49,330 nucleotides of DNA from Eubacteriales bacterium (GTDB lineage: Bacteria; Bacillota; Clostridia; Lachnospirales; Lachnospiraceae). The stretch is from NCBI GenBank assembly GCA_030537135.1, contig JAUNOP010000017.1, forward strand, positions 1 through 49,330. Reading direction: 5' to 3'. The notes below the pieces were generated by a model. The model made no database searches. It was not told the origin of the DNA and worked only from the letters and a program-made list of their open reading frames with translations. Every line of letters begins with the position of its first letter. The first letter of the stretch is position 1. The translations under genes were made by a program, and so were the position numbers. This document shows positions 14,783-23,293 of this stretch, one piece after another.

Positions 14783-17700
14783 CTACAGTCCGAAGAAGTC
14801 CACCAGGCTCTGGTACACACTATAGATTGCATTATAAGGATTTCCTGCCTGCTCTGTATCCATGGCAACCTTATAGGAACGCCTGCGATTCATATTTGCC
14901 TGTCTTATGATTGTTTCCTTTGCGCGGAGCTTTCCAAGCCCTTCTCTTCCATAACATTTCTTTATTTCCTTTAACCAGGTATCGAATTCCTCCTCTGGCA
15001 AAAATTCACTGCTTTGAGACATCTCATCCATATACCCGATTGTCTCCTCATCCATTTCGCAGAATGCAGCAAATGCATGGTAGATGCCATAGGTTTTGTC
15101 CATGCTGGAGTCCCTGCTCAGGTCAACAAGCACATCCTCCTTCTCATCAATCACATAGGTCCAGACATCCTTTTGTCTGGAAATAATCCCTGTATGCAGG
15201 GCATTTGCAAAAATTCCCAGCCTGTCCAGAGCCTTATCCACAGCAGCCTGTTCTTCCTCTTCCTGTCTCTTCTTTTTCGCTTTGTTCTGAACAGTCTTCA
15301 CAGCGGCCTGGTAAAGCGTCTCAAACTTTTCTGCATTGCGCTCCAATGTCTGCGTCAGATAACGGCTCATGCGGATCAGCTTATAGAAATCTCCGATTGG
15401 AGCCTCCCCGGCTGGTGAGACAGTGCCCTCTCCGTCCAAATCCAGACAATTCAGGGCACTGTCTGTACGGGTAAGAATAACCTCATCCATGCCATAACCA
15501 TATAGCTTCATAAAATCCGAAAGCCTCATACCTCTCTCATACTTCTCTTCAAGAATTCTGCCAAAGGCCTCTGCATTTTCCGGCTCCCTCTTAATATCCA
15601 GAAGCACATAATACCCTGCCTGTTCATCCTTGTAAATACAGCCATTTTTTATTGCCTGATCTGCAAGACGCCTGACTCTCCTGAGAATGTCGTATTCCCG
15701 CTGCGTATCCTTTGTAACCCTGTTTTCTTCGACCCTAATAGCAAAATCGAGATTATAGGGCTGCGGAAATTCCTGCCATTTCTCACTCACCTCATCCATA
15801 TGTAAGCCTACAGCAGATTCCCCATTATTTCGGAAGGCCTCCTCATAATCTGCATTCATCTGTTTCAGGCCCTCTATCAAATACAGCGGGATACCAAAGG
15901 CAAGATTGGTGCAGGAGATGCGATTTTCCACATTGCTGTCTGCCACCTGGTAGGTAGGGTCAGCTGCAAATTGCTGACGAATCAGGTTACTCAGCACAGG
16001 CGTGGAGCTTAATACGCCCACATACTTTTTCTCAGAAAACGAACCCATGGAGTAATTGGTCGCAAGCTTTGCCATGGCAACCGACTGTGTCCTCAAATGC
16101 TGGGCAATCGTACTAGCAACTCCCTGAAGAATATTCGTTTTCACATTCTGCTGGTTTGCCCAGATATTGTCCACTTGCTGAATTGTCAGAGGATTTGGTG
16201 AATAAGCCACCACCAGGAATTTCTCAATCGCATCAGCCAGCAAGGTGTTTCTCACATAGTTTTCAAAAATGGTACGGATTTGCAGCTTAAGGGCTTCACT
16301 GTCCTCCATATTCAGCCAGATATCTCTGTTTTCTCTGATGTTTTCAATAAATTTGTCGCACAATGCCTTTACAGATGCAGGACTTATAAAGCCGTCCAGG
16401 TATGTTTTGAGTCTCTCTGCCTCTGCTGTGCCTGATTTAAAATTAAGAACATCATAGGTAAATGTAGCTCCCTCTGCCCCAACTGTCTCGTCCGCCCTTG
16501 TGACATAATCTGCGTCATTCTTCATCATGTCGCTGATTTCTGTCAGAATGGTCGTGTATACAGAATAAATACTGTTATTCTTATCCTGATAGTAGTCATG
16601 AAGCCCATCTAAAACCGTTTCCATTATCTCATAGATTTTTTTATCTATAATCGTTTTCTTTGCATAATCACAGCACAGATTGCTGTAGTTTTCCAGTGCC
16701 GCCTCCTCATCGTTTTTGCCTACAATCGGCGCATAAAACCGCAGCGCCTCCTCCCTTGCCTCATCTATTTCATCCCTGAGACGCTTTTTTATGTCCTCGC
16801 TGACCGCCTCTCCATATCTTTCATGAACCGCGTCCTTTAATAATTTCAGATATTCCAGAAGTCCGCTGAAGTTCTTTTTGTCAGTAAGCTCATATTCCAG
16901 AAGCCGCAGTACAAAGAATGGTCCATTATTCTTGAAATAGTCATCCAGACCTGAATCTATCTTTTCCTCAATCAGCTTTTCAAGCATCTTTGGAAAAGCC
17001 TTTGGTATAGCCTTGACGCGTTCCTCTGCAATCTCTCTTGCCGTGTCTAATGTATCATCCTCGTCCCTTTTCACTTCCCTTTTTGTCGGAATATCCACCC
17101 TGATTTCCAGGTCTGCTTCTATTTTTCCCTTTACAAACGAGAATAAGTCTTCTATTGACCCCAGATCTGCCGGGCCGAGAATACTGTCCATATGCTCCTT
17201 CTGCACTTCAGAAATCCGTTGAAATTCCTCAATCATGGCAAGGTACATCTTGTCAATGCAATAATTGATGATTTCGTCCTTTGGAATATACACAGAGCTG
17301 TAGCCAAGCACCTGATAATTGTAGTTTGCGGATTTCGGAAAACGCTGTCTGTCGCCTCCCTGCATGTTGTACCAGGAAATAAGGGTTGCATGGGCATTGC
17401 TGCTGAAGGCCTTTGCCAGCTGAACCTGAATTCCATTGTTCTGGTAACTAATGTCTCCAAGAATTTCTCTCAAATCATCGGTCAGCGCATCTATTGTCTG
17501 AAGCATGGTAGCAGTTCCTCTGGTTGTATTAATGCTGGAGACCAAAGTACACGAGTCAAAGATGTTTGCTTTGGAAGATATGGAGCTGCTGTCTGATAAG
17601 CCAAGCTTATATTCTCCCTTATTATGAGACAGATTCATGAAATAATCAATTTCCTTCAGAGCCGCATAGCCATTTTTATTCAGGTTGAATATAATGCTTG

Positions 17701-18409
17701 GATCTCCTTCAATTCCTTTTTCATGATACTGCACATCCGGCATATACACATAAGCAGACAGCTCATAGGATAAAAAATGAAGATCCGTATCCATAATATC
17801 ACGAATCAAATAGCTGACGTCAATAATCGTTCCACTGCCAGTTCCTCCTGAAATACCTGCCATAATTATAATATTGATTTCAGAGGCAGGGCCGAGCAAA
17901 TCACCTGCTTTGTTTTTTGCTTCATTCAGAATATTTCTCAGCCTTCCCCGAAGCCTTGCGTAGGAATTGCCCGCGGTCAGCATAATCCTTCCGATTTGAC
18001 GTGTATGCTTTGCGCCTTTATTATCCAGCTCCTGTTTCAGAGCGCCCTTTTTTTTCCATGCTTCAATATAAGAAGGACACCCACCCGGTGCTGTCAGAAT
18101 AAATTTTGTGCTTTTATCAAAAAGAACGATCGTCTCGTTTTGTTTTAAATTCCCTCCCTTATCGGGATTATACAACTCTTCTGTCTCCTCCTCCATGGTG
18201 TCAACTGCCAGATACCAGATGCGATCCGACTCTCCATAAGCATCCTGCATCTTTCTCTTGAGCATATTCAGGGTCTTTCCTCCCAGCCCTCCAAGAGAAA
18301 TCACCACAGTAGGTATCTTTGTAATTCCTGCGCCAGGATTCCGAAAGATTCCTCCCTCCCTCATGCTGACCTTGCGCATCTGCCTCTTCCATTTATCTGA
18401 CACATTCAT
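14783..18409 (-). CDS. Large FtsZ/tubulin-like GTPase
   Basis: A 1208-residue protein. The N-terminal third is a tubulin/FtsZ-type GTPase: the first glycine loop reads SLGGLGGKTLNML (about residues 38-50) and the signature loop reads GISGGTGSGT (ends near 194), the tubulin-family GGGTGSG motif with Ser in place of the first Gly. It is about three times the length of FtsZ. The remainder is helical and charged, with no membrane helix, and fits the Tubulin_2 type of large tubulin-like protein. Such FtsZ-like families were described in operons with vWA, GTPase and OmpA-family genes and predicted to remodel membranes. The start is ATG 18409 (AAAGGGGG eight bases upstream) in preference to ATG 18415, which has only two. 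Self-assembly is expected from the family, not shown here. Confidence 0.88.
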   Translation of the reverse strand: MNVSDKWKRQMRKVSMREGGIFRNPGAGITKIPTVVISLGGLGGKTLNMLKRKMQDAYGESDRIWYLAVDTMEEETEELYNPDKGGNLKQNETIVLFDKSTKFILTAPGGCPSYIEAWKKKGALKQELDNKGAKHTRQIGRIMLTAGNSYARLRGRLRNILNEAKNKAGDLLGPASEINIIIMAGISGGTGSGTIIDVSYLIRDIMDTDLHFLSYELSAYVYMPDVQYHEKGIEGDPSIIFNLNKNGYAALKEIDYFMNLSHNKGEYKLGLSDSSSISSKANIFDSCTLVSSINTTRGTATMLQTIDALTDDLREILGDISYQNNGIQVQLAKAFSSNAHATLISWYNMQGGDRQRFPKSANYNYQVLGYSSVYIPKDEIINYCIDKMYLAMIEEFQRISEVQKEHMDSILGPADLGSIEDLFSFVKGKIEADLEIRVDIPTKREVKRDEDDTLDTAREIAEERVKAIPKAFPKMLEKLIEEKIDSGLDDYFKNNGPFFVLRLLEYELTDKKNFSGLLEYLKLLKDAVHERYGEAVSEDIKKRLRDEIDEAREEALRFYAPIVGKNDEEAALENYSNLCCDYAKKTIIDKKIYEIMETVLDGLHDYYQDKNNSIYSVYTTILTEISDMMKNDADYVTRADETVGAEGATFTYDVLNFKSGTAEAERLKTYLDGFISPASVKALCDKFIENIRENRDIWLNMEDSEALKLQIRTIFENYVRNTLLADAIEKFLVVAYSPNPLTIQQVDNIWANQQNVKTNILQGVASTIAQHLRTQSVAMAKLATNYSMGSFSEKKYVGVLSSTPVLSNLIRQQFAADPTYQVADSNVENRISCTNLAFGIPLYLIEGLKQMNADYEEAFRNNGESAVGLHMDEVSEKWQEFPQPYNLDFAIRVEENRVTKDTQREYDILRRVRRLADQAIKNGCIYKDEQAGYYVLLDIKREPENAEAFGRILEEKYERGMRLSDFMKLYGYGMDEVILTRTDSALNCLDLDGEGTVSPAGEAPIGDFYKLIRMSRYLTQTLERNAEKFETLYQAAVKTVQNKAKKKRQEEEEQAAVDKALDRLGIFANALHTGIISRQKDVWTYVIDEKEDVLVDLSRDSSMDKTYGIYHAFAAFCEMDEETIGYMDEMSQSSEFLPEEEFDTWLKEIKKCYGREGLGKLRAKETIIRQANMNRRRSYKVAMDTEQAGNPYNAIYSVYQSLVDFFGL

Positions 18410-18577
18410 ATGCATTTCCCCCTTTTTTTGGTTTGAAGCCTATCTTTTTCCTTCTTTTTATCATACCCTACACATCCCCTCTTTTCAATCGTAAAAAGGC
18501 TTTTTTCTGCATTTTCCCATATCTATGACTGAAGAGTACCTCTCAGGCTCCTGTCCGGAAGCAGTGGTCTCTATATT

Positions 18578-18606
18578 AGCATACCCTGTTATCGTATCTT
18601 TTCCAA
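18578..18606 (-). promoter_or_regulatory. Internal promoter for the tubulin-like gene and downstream set
   Basis: On the minus strand TTGGAA (18601-18606) and TATGCT (18578-18583) are separated by exactly 17 bases. This would start transcription about 160 bases before the tubulin-like gene. Match to consensus is moderate. Confidence 0.5.
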
Positions 18607-18623
18607 TAAACCAATGGTTTATT
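18605..18623. promoter_or_regulatory. 19-bp operator-like dyad
   Basis: AATAAACCA and TGGTTTATT are perfect inverted arms around one central base and overlap the first two positions of the -35 box. This is the usual geometry of a repressor or activator site. No regulator gene is visible in the window. Confidence 0.5.
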
Positions 18624-18655
18624 TTCCCAGGAAGCACTGTCTGAAATTTGGATAC

Positions 18656-18723
18656 AGCTCCGTATAAACAAGATTGGCAGAATGCTCACAAAGCCGGCTG
18701 CCTTACATTGTTTATACAGAGCT
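18656..18723. repeat. 68-base imperfect palindrome
   Basis: Sixteen-base arms AGCTCCGTATAAACAA (18656-18671) and TTGTTTATACAGAGCT (18708-18723) match with one mismatch, and inner arms GGCAG (18676-18680) and CTGCC (18698-18702) extend it. There is no T-run, so it is a poor terminator. It may be a miniature mobile element or an RNA processing hairpin after the vWA gene. Confidence 0.55.
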
Positions 18724-18741
18724 GTTATATTTGCTTGCCTT

Positions 18742-20931
18742 TTATCCTTTTGTATATTTCAGCACAAACTCCACCACCGTTCCGTTCTCAAAGAAAAACT
18801 TCACCCTGCATTCGTTCTTATCCTTTAATCTCCATTTAATAGCCTGTCCCTCCTTATGATTGTTAATGGCAACTGGAAGATTTCGTTTTGTCCGCAGCAT
18901 CACTCCATTTCTTCCTCCCACAGAGCCTATGATTTTAATCTCCCGTGCTGTGGGACAAAGCTTTTTGATAAGAGGCTGAAGAATTTCCTTCTGTCTTGGA
19001 GGAAGCTCCCTGTCAGCAAAGCTGCTGTAGGCAAGCAGCACTCCCTCCATGTTCTTTTTTCTCCTCTGTGTCATTGCTCTGATCTTTCCTTTATATTCCC
19101 GGTAAACCTGTATAGGCTCACTGTCCTTTCTCTCACGCACAATCACGGTTTTCACAGTAAAGAAGCCTTTGATAATTCTGAACTTACGAATCCCTGTGAT
19201 AATCACAAGCAGTCCAATCAAAACTATCAGAAAAGGAATAGCTGACAGGATCGCCACCTTCCAGAAATCCTTCACCTTTACGCAAAAATATAAAAACACC
19301 GTATTGTTCTGCGCATCAGTAAAGGAGACAGTCACATTAGAGGAACCCCATTTCACACCCTCCAGGCTGAGAACGCCTGTATCATTATTCACAAAGGCCT
19401 TGACCAGCTTCTCATCATCTGAGACTGCCTCTGCTGTAATGGCGTCTCCCTCCAAATCAGACACATAGGAAAAAATGTCCTGGATTTCCAGAGTGTTATG
19501 CACCTTGACCTCCTGCGCAGGCATCTCCTTCACAAGCTCAAGAGGACGATTGCCGCTCTCCAAAATAAGGGTATCCTCATAAAAAAAACGGTCAGAGCCA
19601 GCTGAGACAGAGATATCATACACGCTCTCCTCCTCCACAGGAAACTCTGCCTCAAAGCAGCCTTCCTCCTCCACATAGGTCAGAGCTGCCTCCTCCTTTT
19701 TCTCAGGATTTGTTCTGGGTACTGCCGCAATACTTCCTGAGACTGTCCTGCAAAGCTCTGGAATGGCAACTGTTTTGTCTGCATTTTTCAGAAATACCTT
19801 TACCTTCACATTGTCTCCCTGAAAGGCGGTATTCTGTGCATTTCCCTCTGGAACCTCAAGCGCCGTCTCCCAGACAAGTCCATTGTGTTCCAGAAGTCCT
19901 ACCTGAATGTCATCCCCTGTAATTCCCTCTACCTGCAGCCTCCATTCTCCTTTTTCCGGAAGAAGAATCTTAATGCTGGCTGCCGTGGCGTCCACATCAT
20001 ACCGCAGCTTGTCATCTGAATTGGTAAGGTCACATTCCACCTCCTCTCCTGGACGGAAAAGATGAATTTTTCCCTGAGCAACTGCGTTTAAGGTATCGCA
20101 GTGAATGCGGATATCTGCTTCCAGCACAGACGGATTGATGTTGATGGTTCTCTCGTGCATGCCCCCGTCTCCTGGAATAGGGTCAATATCATCAATGTAC
20201 CGGATATCACAGATTTGTGCCAGCATGTCTGCAAAGCTTGCCTCGATTTCTGTGATGCTTCCCTGCTCCTTTACGCTTCCCTGGGTATTGTCTGCAAGCT
20301 TCTGAAGCCTTATCAGACCCTCGCCGTTCTCTCCCATGGACATTGTGCCGTCTTCTGTGGGATAATTAAAGCCTACGCTGTAAATCCGGCATTGATTTTC
20401 TCTTGCCCAGACAAGAGCCTCGTTATAGTTTTGGTTATTTTTTTCTGCCTCCAGTTCAGGCTGACGGGTGTAATCGTCAAAATCATCCACTCCATCTGTA
20501 AAAAGAAGAATCGCTTTTTTCGCGCCCTCTCTTCCCTTTGCCTCCAGCAAATCAGTTCCCTGCCTGAGCGCATTTCCGATTCCTGTGTCTCCGTAATACT
20601 CTATACCGTCTGCAAGAGCCTTCACTGCAAGAGCATCCTGAAACTTTTCCAGACTGACAAGCTCTCCCTCGTTATCTGCATTGATTGTCAAAAGCTCTGG
20701 CTCATTGTTAAAGGCAATCAAGCCGACCCTGCTCTGCATGGCAGGCATCATATTGAGCAGCACCTTCACTGCTTCAATCACAATTCTGTCCTTATCTGCA
20801 GTAGCCATAGAGCCGCTCTTGTCCATGATAATTACCAGATCCAGATCCGATTCCGAAGCCATGACATTGCTTCCAAAAAAAACAAGCATCAGGCAGATAC
20901 TGAGCATACAAAGCCATTTTTTCCTTTTCAT
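18742..20931 (-). CDS. Secreted, membrane-anchored vWA-domain protein
   Basis: A protein of about 729 residues. A signal peptide (KRKKW then LCMLSICLMLVFFGS, cleavage near VMA) is followed at once by a vWA domain with MIDAS motif IIMDKSGSMA (Asp37 to Met42) and KKAILLFTDGVDD. Beta-rich extracellular modules fill residues about 240-555. One membrane helix (AILSAIPFLIVLIGLLVIITGI, about 560-582) and a cytosolic C-terminal domain of about 145 residues with basic patches complete it. The topology therefore links an external vWA domain to a cytosolic reader. The start is ATG 20931, behind GAGGTGA, in preference to GTG 20940. It follows the GAP1-like gene with almost no gap. Confidence 0.87.
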   Translation of the reverse strand: MKRKKWLCMLSICLMLVFFGSNVMASESDLDLVIIMDKSGSMATADKDRIVIEAVKVLLNMMPAMQSRVGLIAFNNEPELLTINADNEGELVSLEKFQDALAVKALADGIEYYGDTGIGNALRQGTDLLEAKGREGAKKAILLFTDGVDDFDDYTRQPELEAEKNNQNYNEALVWARENQCRIYSVGFNYPTEDGTMSMGENGEGLIRLQKLADNTQGSVKEQGSITEIEASFADMLAQICDIRYIDDIDPIPGDGGMHERTININPSVLEADIRIHCDTLNAVAQGKIHLFRPGEEVECDLTNSDDKLRYDVDATAASIKILLPEKGEWRLQVEGITGDDIQVGLLEHNGLVWETALEVPEGNAQNTAFQGDNVKVKVFLKNADKTVAIPELCRTVSGSIAAVPRTNPEKKEEAALTYVEEEGCFEAEFPVEEESVYDISVSAGSDRFFYEDTLILESGNRPLELVKEMPAQEVKVHNTLEIQDIFSYVSDLEGDAITAEAVSDDEKLVKAFVNNDTGVLSLEGVKWGSSNVTVSFTDAQNNTVFLYFCVKVKDFWKVAILSAIPFLIVLIGLLVIITGIRKFRIIKGFFTVKTVIVRERKDSEPIQVYREYKGKIRAMTQRRKKNMEGVLLAYSSFADRELPPRQKEILQPLIKKLCPTAREIKIIGSVGGRNGVMLRTKRNLPVAINNHKEGQAIKWRLKDKNECRVKFFFENGTVVEFVLKYTKG

Positions 20932-20936
20932 TTCCT

Positions 20937-23267
20937 TCACCTCTTTTTCCCTGCCGGTTTCTTCAAAAAGCCCAGAATTCCCTTGTCCTCTCTCTGTCTA
21001 TCTTCTGCAAGACATATCTCTATCAGAGGATTTTTCTGATATCTGTCGCACAGATACTCATAGGAACCTGGTTCCTCCTCCCTGAGAATCTCCAGAGCCC
21101 TCTGCATAACGACAAGAGATACCATACACTCCTGCGTATTCATATAATAATCAAAAATGCTTTCCTTTGTCAGACTGCCGATTTTACATTTCATAAGAGC
21201 AAGGAGATGCTCCTGCTTCAGGATTTGAGCATCCATAAGGCTTTCGAAAATGCCGTCATAATCCTGATACATTTCTTCCAGCATGGACACATTTTCCTCT
21301 CCATAGAGTAGAAAATGCATCCACTCCTTCATCTGTATTTCTGAAAACCGGTACTGATTCTTGTCAGAAAAGGTGACTACGAAATCTATATTCTTTGGTT
21401 TTCCGATAAGGTATTCAAGAGCTGCTCTCTTCTCAACTGCTTTATAATAATTCTCCAGATCTTTGTAACAGGAGATATAAATTTCTCCTGCCTGCTGATA
21501 GGCCTTCAGAGTCTCCTCCTTCTGCTCCAGCTCTTCCTTCATCTGTTCGATCTTTTTTCTGATACCCAGGTAACCATCCTGGGTAAGATAGCTCTGACCA
21601 TCCTCCAGATATTGAAGCCATGCTTCACAATCCTTTGTGTTTCTTATATAAGGCAGGGCATTGGAACACTGTGCAAGAAAGAGCGCCAGCCATTCCTTTT
21701 TATAGATCTCCCTGTTTTCCTCCTGATACTGAAGCTTTTCCCAGATTTCCCTGCTGCCGGATAGTATCTGCGATATTTTCTGCTCCTTATAGAGAAGCCT
21801 CATCTGTCCAGCAAGCTCTCTTCGCTCCTGAATAATGGAAGCTTTTCTGTGGTTCTCTTTCTCAAGCTCCTCTTCTGCTTTCTTTTCTTCCGGCTTCTCT
21901 TTCTCAAGCTCCTCTTCTGTGCTTTCCTCTTCCAGAACTGACTTCTCTTCCTCCTCTGCCATATACAGGATTTCCCTCTCAAGCTCCTGAAGCATTTCTT
22001 TTTTCAAATCCGCCTGTTTTCTTCCTATCTTTGACAATTTTTCCAGCTTCTTTTTTTCATCTATCCATATATCCACAAGCTGCTCTTCCTTGTCTTTGCC
22101 TTTTTCTCTGAGCTGCTTTCTCTCCCAGCCAATGATGGCCTCTCTATCCAGCTCCACCCATGGCAGCAGCTCTGCCATTGCAAGGGTGTTTCTGATTTTT
22201 CTTGGAAGTTCACTGTAGGGTGCGCTGCAGGTCTCCAGCTCCTGTCTTAAAATTTCAGAAAAAGCATCTGATGACAGTCTGTCCCTTATCTGACCGATCA
22301 AAAGCTCTGACAGCTCGTTTTTGGACCACTGATGCCCCAGAAGATATCGCTTCCATTTTGGAAACGCCGTCTGGTTCTCCTCCTGGCTCCATATCCTTGA
22401 TATCTGAAAATATTCCAGACTCTCACAGGCATTTACCTCTCTTCCCCCAAATACCTCCTCAAGCTCTCTCTCAAAGGCTTCCTTCTGCTCTGAAGCAGCC
22501 CTTATCAAAAATTGAACATATTTTTTTATGTCAGAAGAAACTGCCTGCATCTTCGGGCTTTTCCAGTCAAAATATCCGTGAAGCTCCTCCAGCTGTGTTC
22601 TGTCATAAATCTGCACACGGATTTTATCGCTTGAGGACTGATTCTGCCCGCAATAGGAGATAAAACCACAGGATCTTCGATTCTGCCATGGAAGACAGGT
22701 ATAAAATTTCAGAAGAACCTCTCTTGCCCTATGATTGTAGCCGTCTCCCTCTGTGTCCAGAATCCATTTCGTTTTTTTCTGATTTACTTCGTTTTGCAGA
22801 AAGTCTGTAAGTGCTGCCTCCAGCTGCTCTTCTGTAACATTTCCCTTCATTTGAAAGTCTGCATATGCCCCTTCCTTTTCCAGAGGCTCCTTGCCATCGC
22901 ACTGCGAAAGCTCTTCTGCTCTCACAAAGGAATAACCAAAAATTCTGCAAAAATCCTCCTTAAAAAAGGAATCCTCATACTTAAAAATCATCCCGTGAAA
23001 ATAGGAGCAGGGCGTCTGAAGATTCTGCATCTGTGCATTCAGGCACAGAATAATACTCTCCTCCTTCAGAGTATGGTTCAGATTGGAGACAGCACAGCAC
23101 AGGCTCTCCGGATAATATTCCTGGCTGGAATATGCCTCATGATTGGTAATCATCCTATAATCCTTATAGCTCTGATAAATAGCCTGCTCTGCCTGATCTG
23201 AAATTTCAGGAGATTTAAAGAAGGTTCGATAATTTTTTCTATCATTTCCATAAATAATCTGAAGCAT
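20937..23267 (-). CDS. GAP1-like GTPase-associated protein
   Basis: A 776-residue cytosolic protein. The opening MLQIIYGNDRKNYRTFFKSPE followed by a serial helix and tyrosine-rich segment resembles the N-terminal domain (GAP1-N2 type) of GTPase-associated protein 1. The middle part (about 170-360) would correspond to GAP1-M. A charged coiled coil with a Glu/Lys repeat (EEELEKEKPEEKKAEEELEKE) covers about 430-580. These proteins are encoded beside double-GTPase-type proteins, as here, where the GTPase stops 26 bases upstream. The start is ATG 23267, with GTGAGG at good spacing; GTG 23279 is too close to its site. Family assignment is from pattern memory and should be checked with a profile search. 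Confidence 0.7.
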   Translation of the reverse strand: MLQIIYGNDRKNYRTFFKSPEISDQAEQAIYQSYKDYRMITNHEAYSSQEYYPESLCCAVSNLNHTLKEESIILCLNAQMQNLQTPCSYFHGMIFKYEDSFFKEDFCRIFGYSFVRAEELSQCDGKEPLEKEGAYADFQMKGNVTEEQLEAALTDFLQNEVNQKKTKWILDTEGDGYNHRAREVLLKFYTCLPWQNRRSCGFISYCGQNQSSSDKIRVQIYDRTQLEELHGYFDWKSPKMQAVSSDIKKYVQFLIRAASEQKEAFERELEEVFGGREVNACESLEYFQISRIWSQEENQTAFPKWKRYLLGHQWSKNELSELLIGQIRDRLSSDAFSEILRQELETCSAPYSELPRKIRNTLAMAELLPWVELDREAIIGWERKQLREKGKDKEEQLVDIWIDEKKKLEKLSKIGRKQADLKKEMLQELEREILYMAEEEEKSVLEEESTEEELEKEKPEEKKAEEELEKENHRKASIIQERRELAGQMRLLYKEQKISQILSGSREIWEKLQYQEENREIYKKEWLALFLAQCSNALPYIRNTKDCEAWLQYLEDGQSYLTQDGYLGIRKKIEQMKEELEQKEETLKAYQQAGEIYISCYKDLENYYKAVEKRAALEYLIGKPKNIDFVVTFSDKNQYRFSEIQMKEWMHFLLYGEENVSMLEEMYQDYDGIFESLMDAQILKQEHLLALMKCKIGSLTKESIFDYYMNTQECMVSLVVMQRALEILREEEPGSYEYLCDRYQKNPLIEICLAEDRQREDKGILGFLKKPAGKKR

Positions 23268-23293
23268 TTTTTTCCTCACTTCCCTCTATTTTT

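Larger units (their letters stand above)
18416..18741. other. 326-base intergenic control region
   Basis: The gap between the secreted vWA gene and the tubulin-like gene has no credible ORF. It holds a 68-base imperfect palindrome (18656-18723), a 19-bp dyad (18605-18623) overlapping a likely -35 box, a -10 box (18578-18583), and a leader of about 160 bases before the tubulin-like start. It looks like an internal promoter region of the array. Confidence 0.6.

Noticed and set aside
14783-18409. Cell-division FtsZ
   Set aside because: Far too long, altered signature loop, and no FtsA or division genes near.
18416-18600. Riboswitch before the tubulin-like gene
   Set aside because: CCTGAGAGG text looked TPP-like, but the other conserved blocks are missing.
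20101-21039. Plus-strand 312-residue ORF
   Set aside because: Antisense to the secreted vWA gene, with Cys/His/Ile-rich composition typical of shadow frames.
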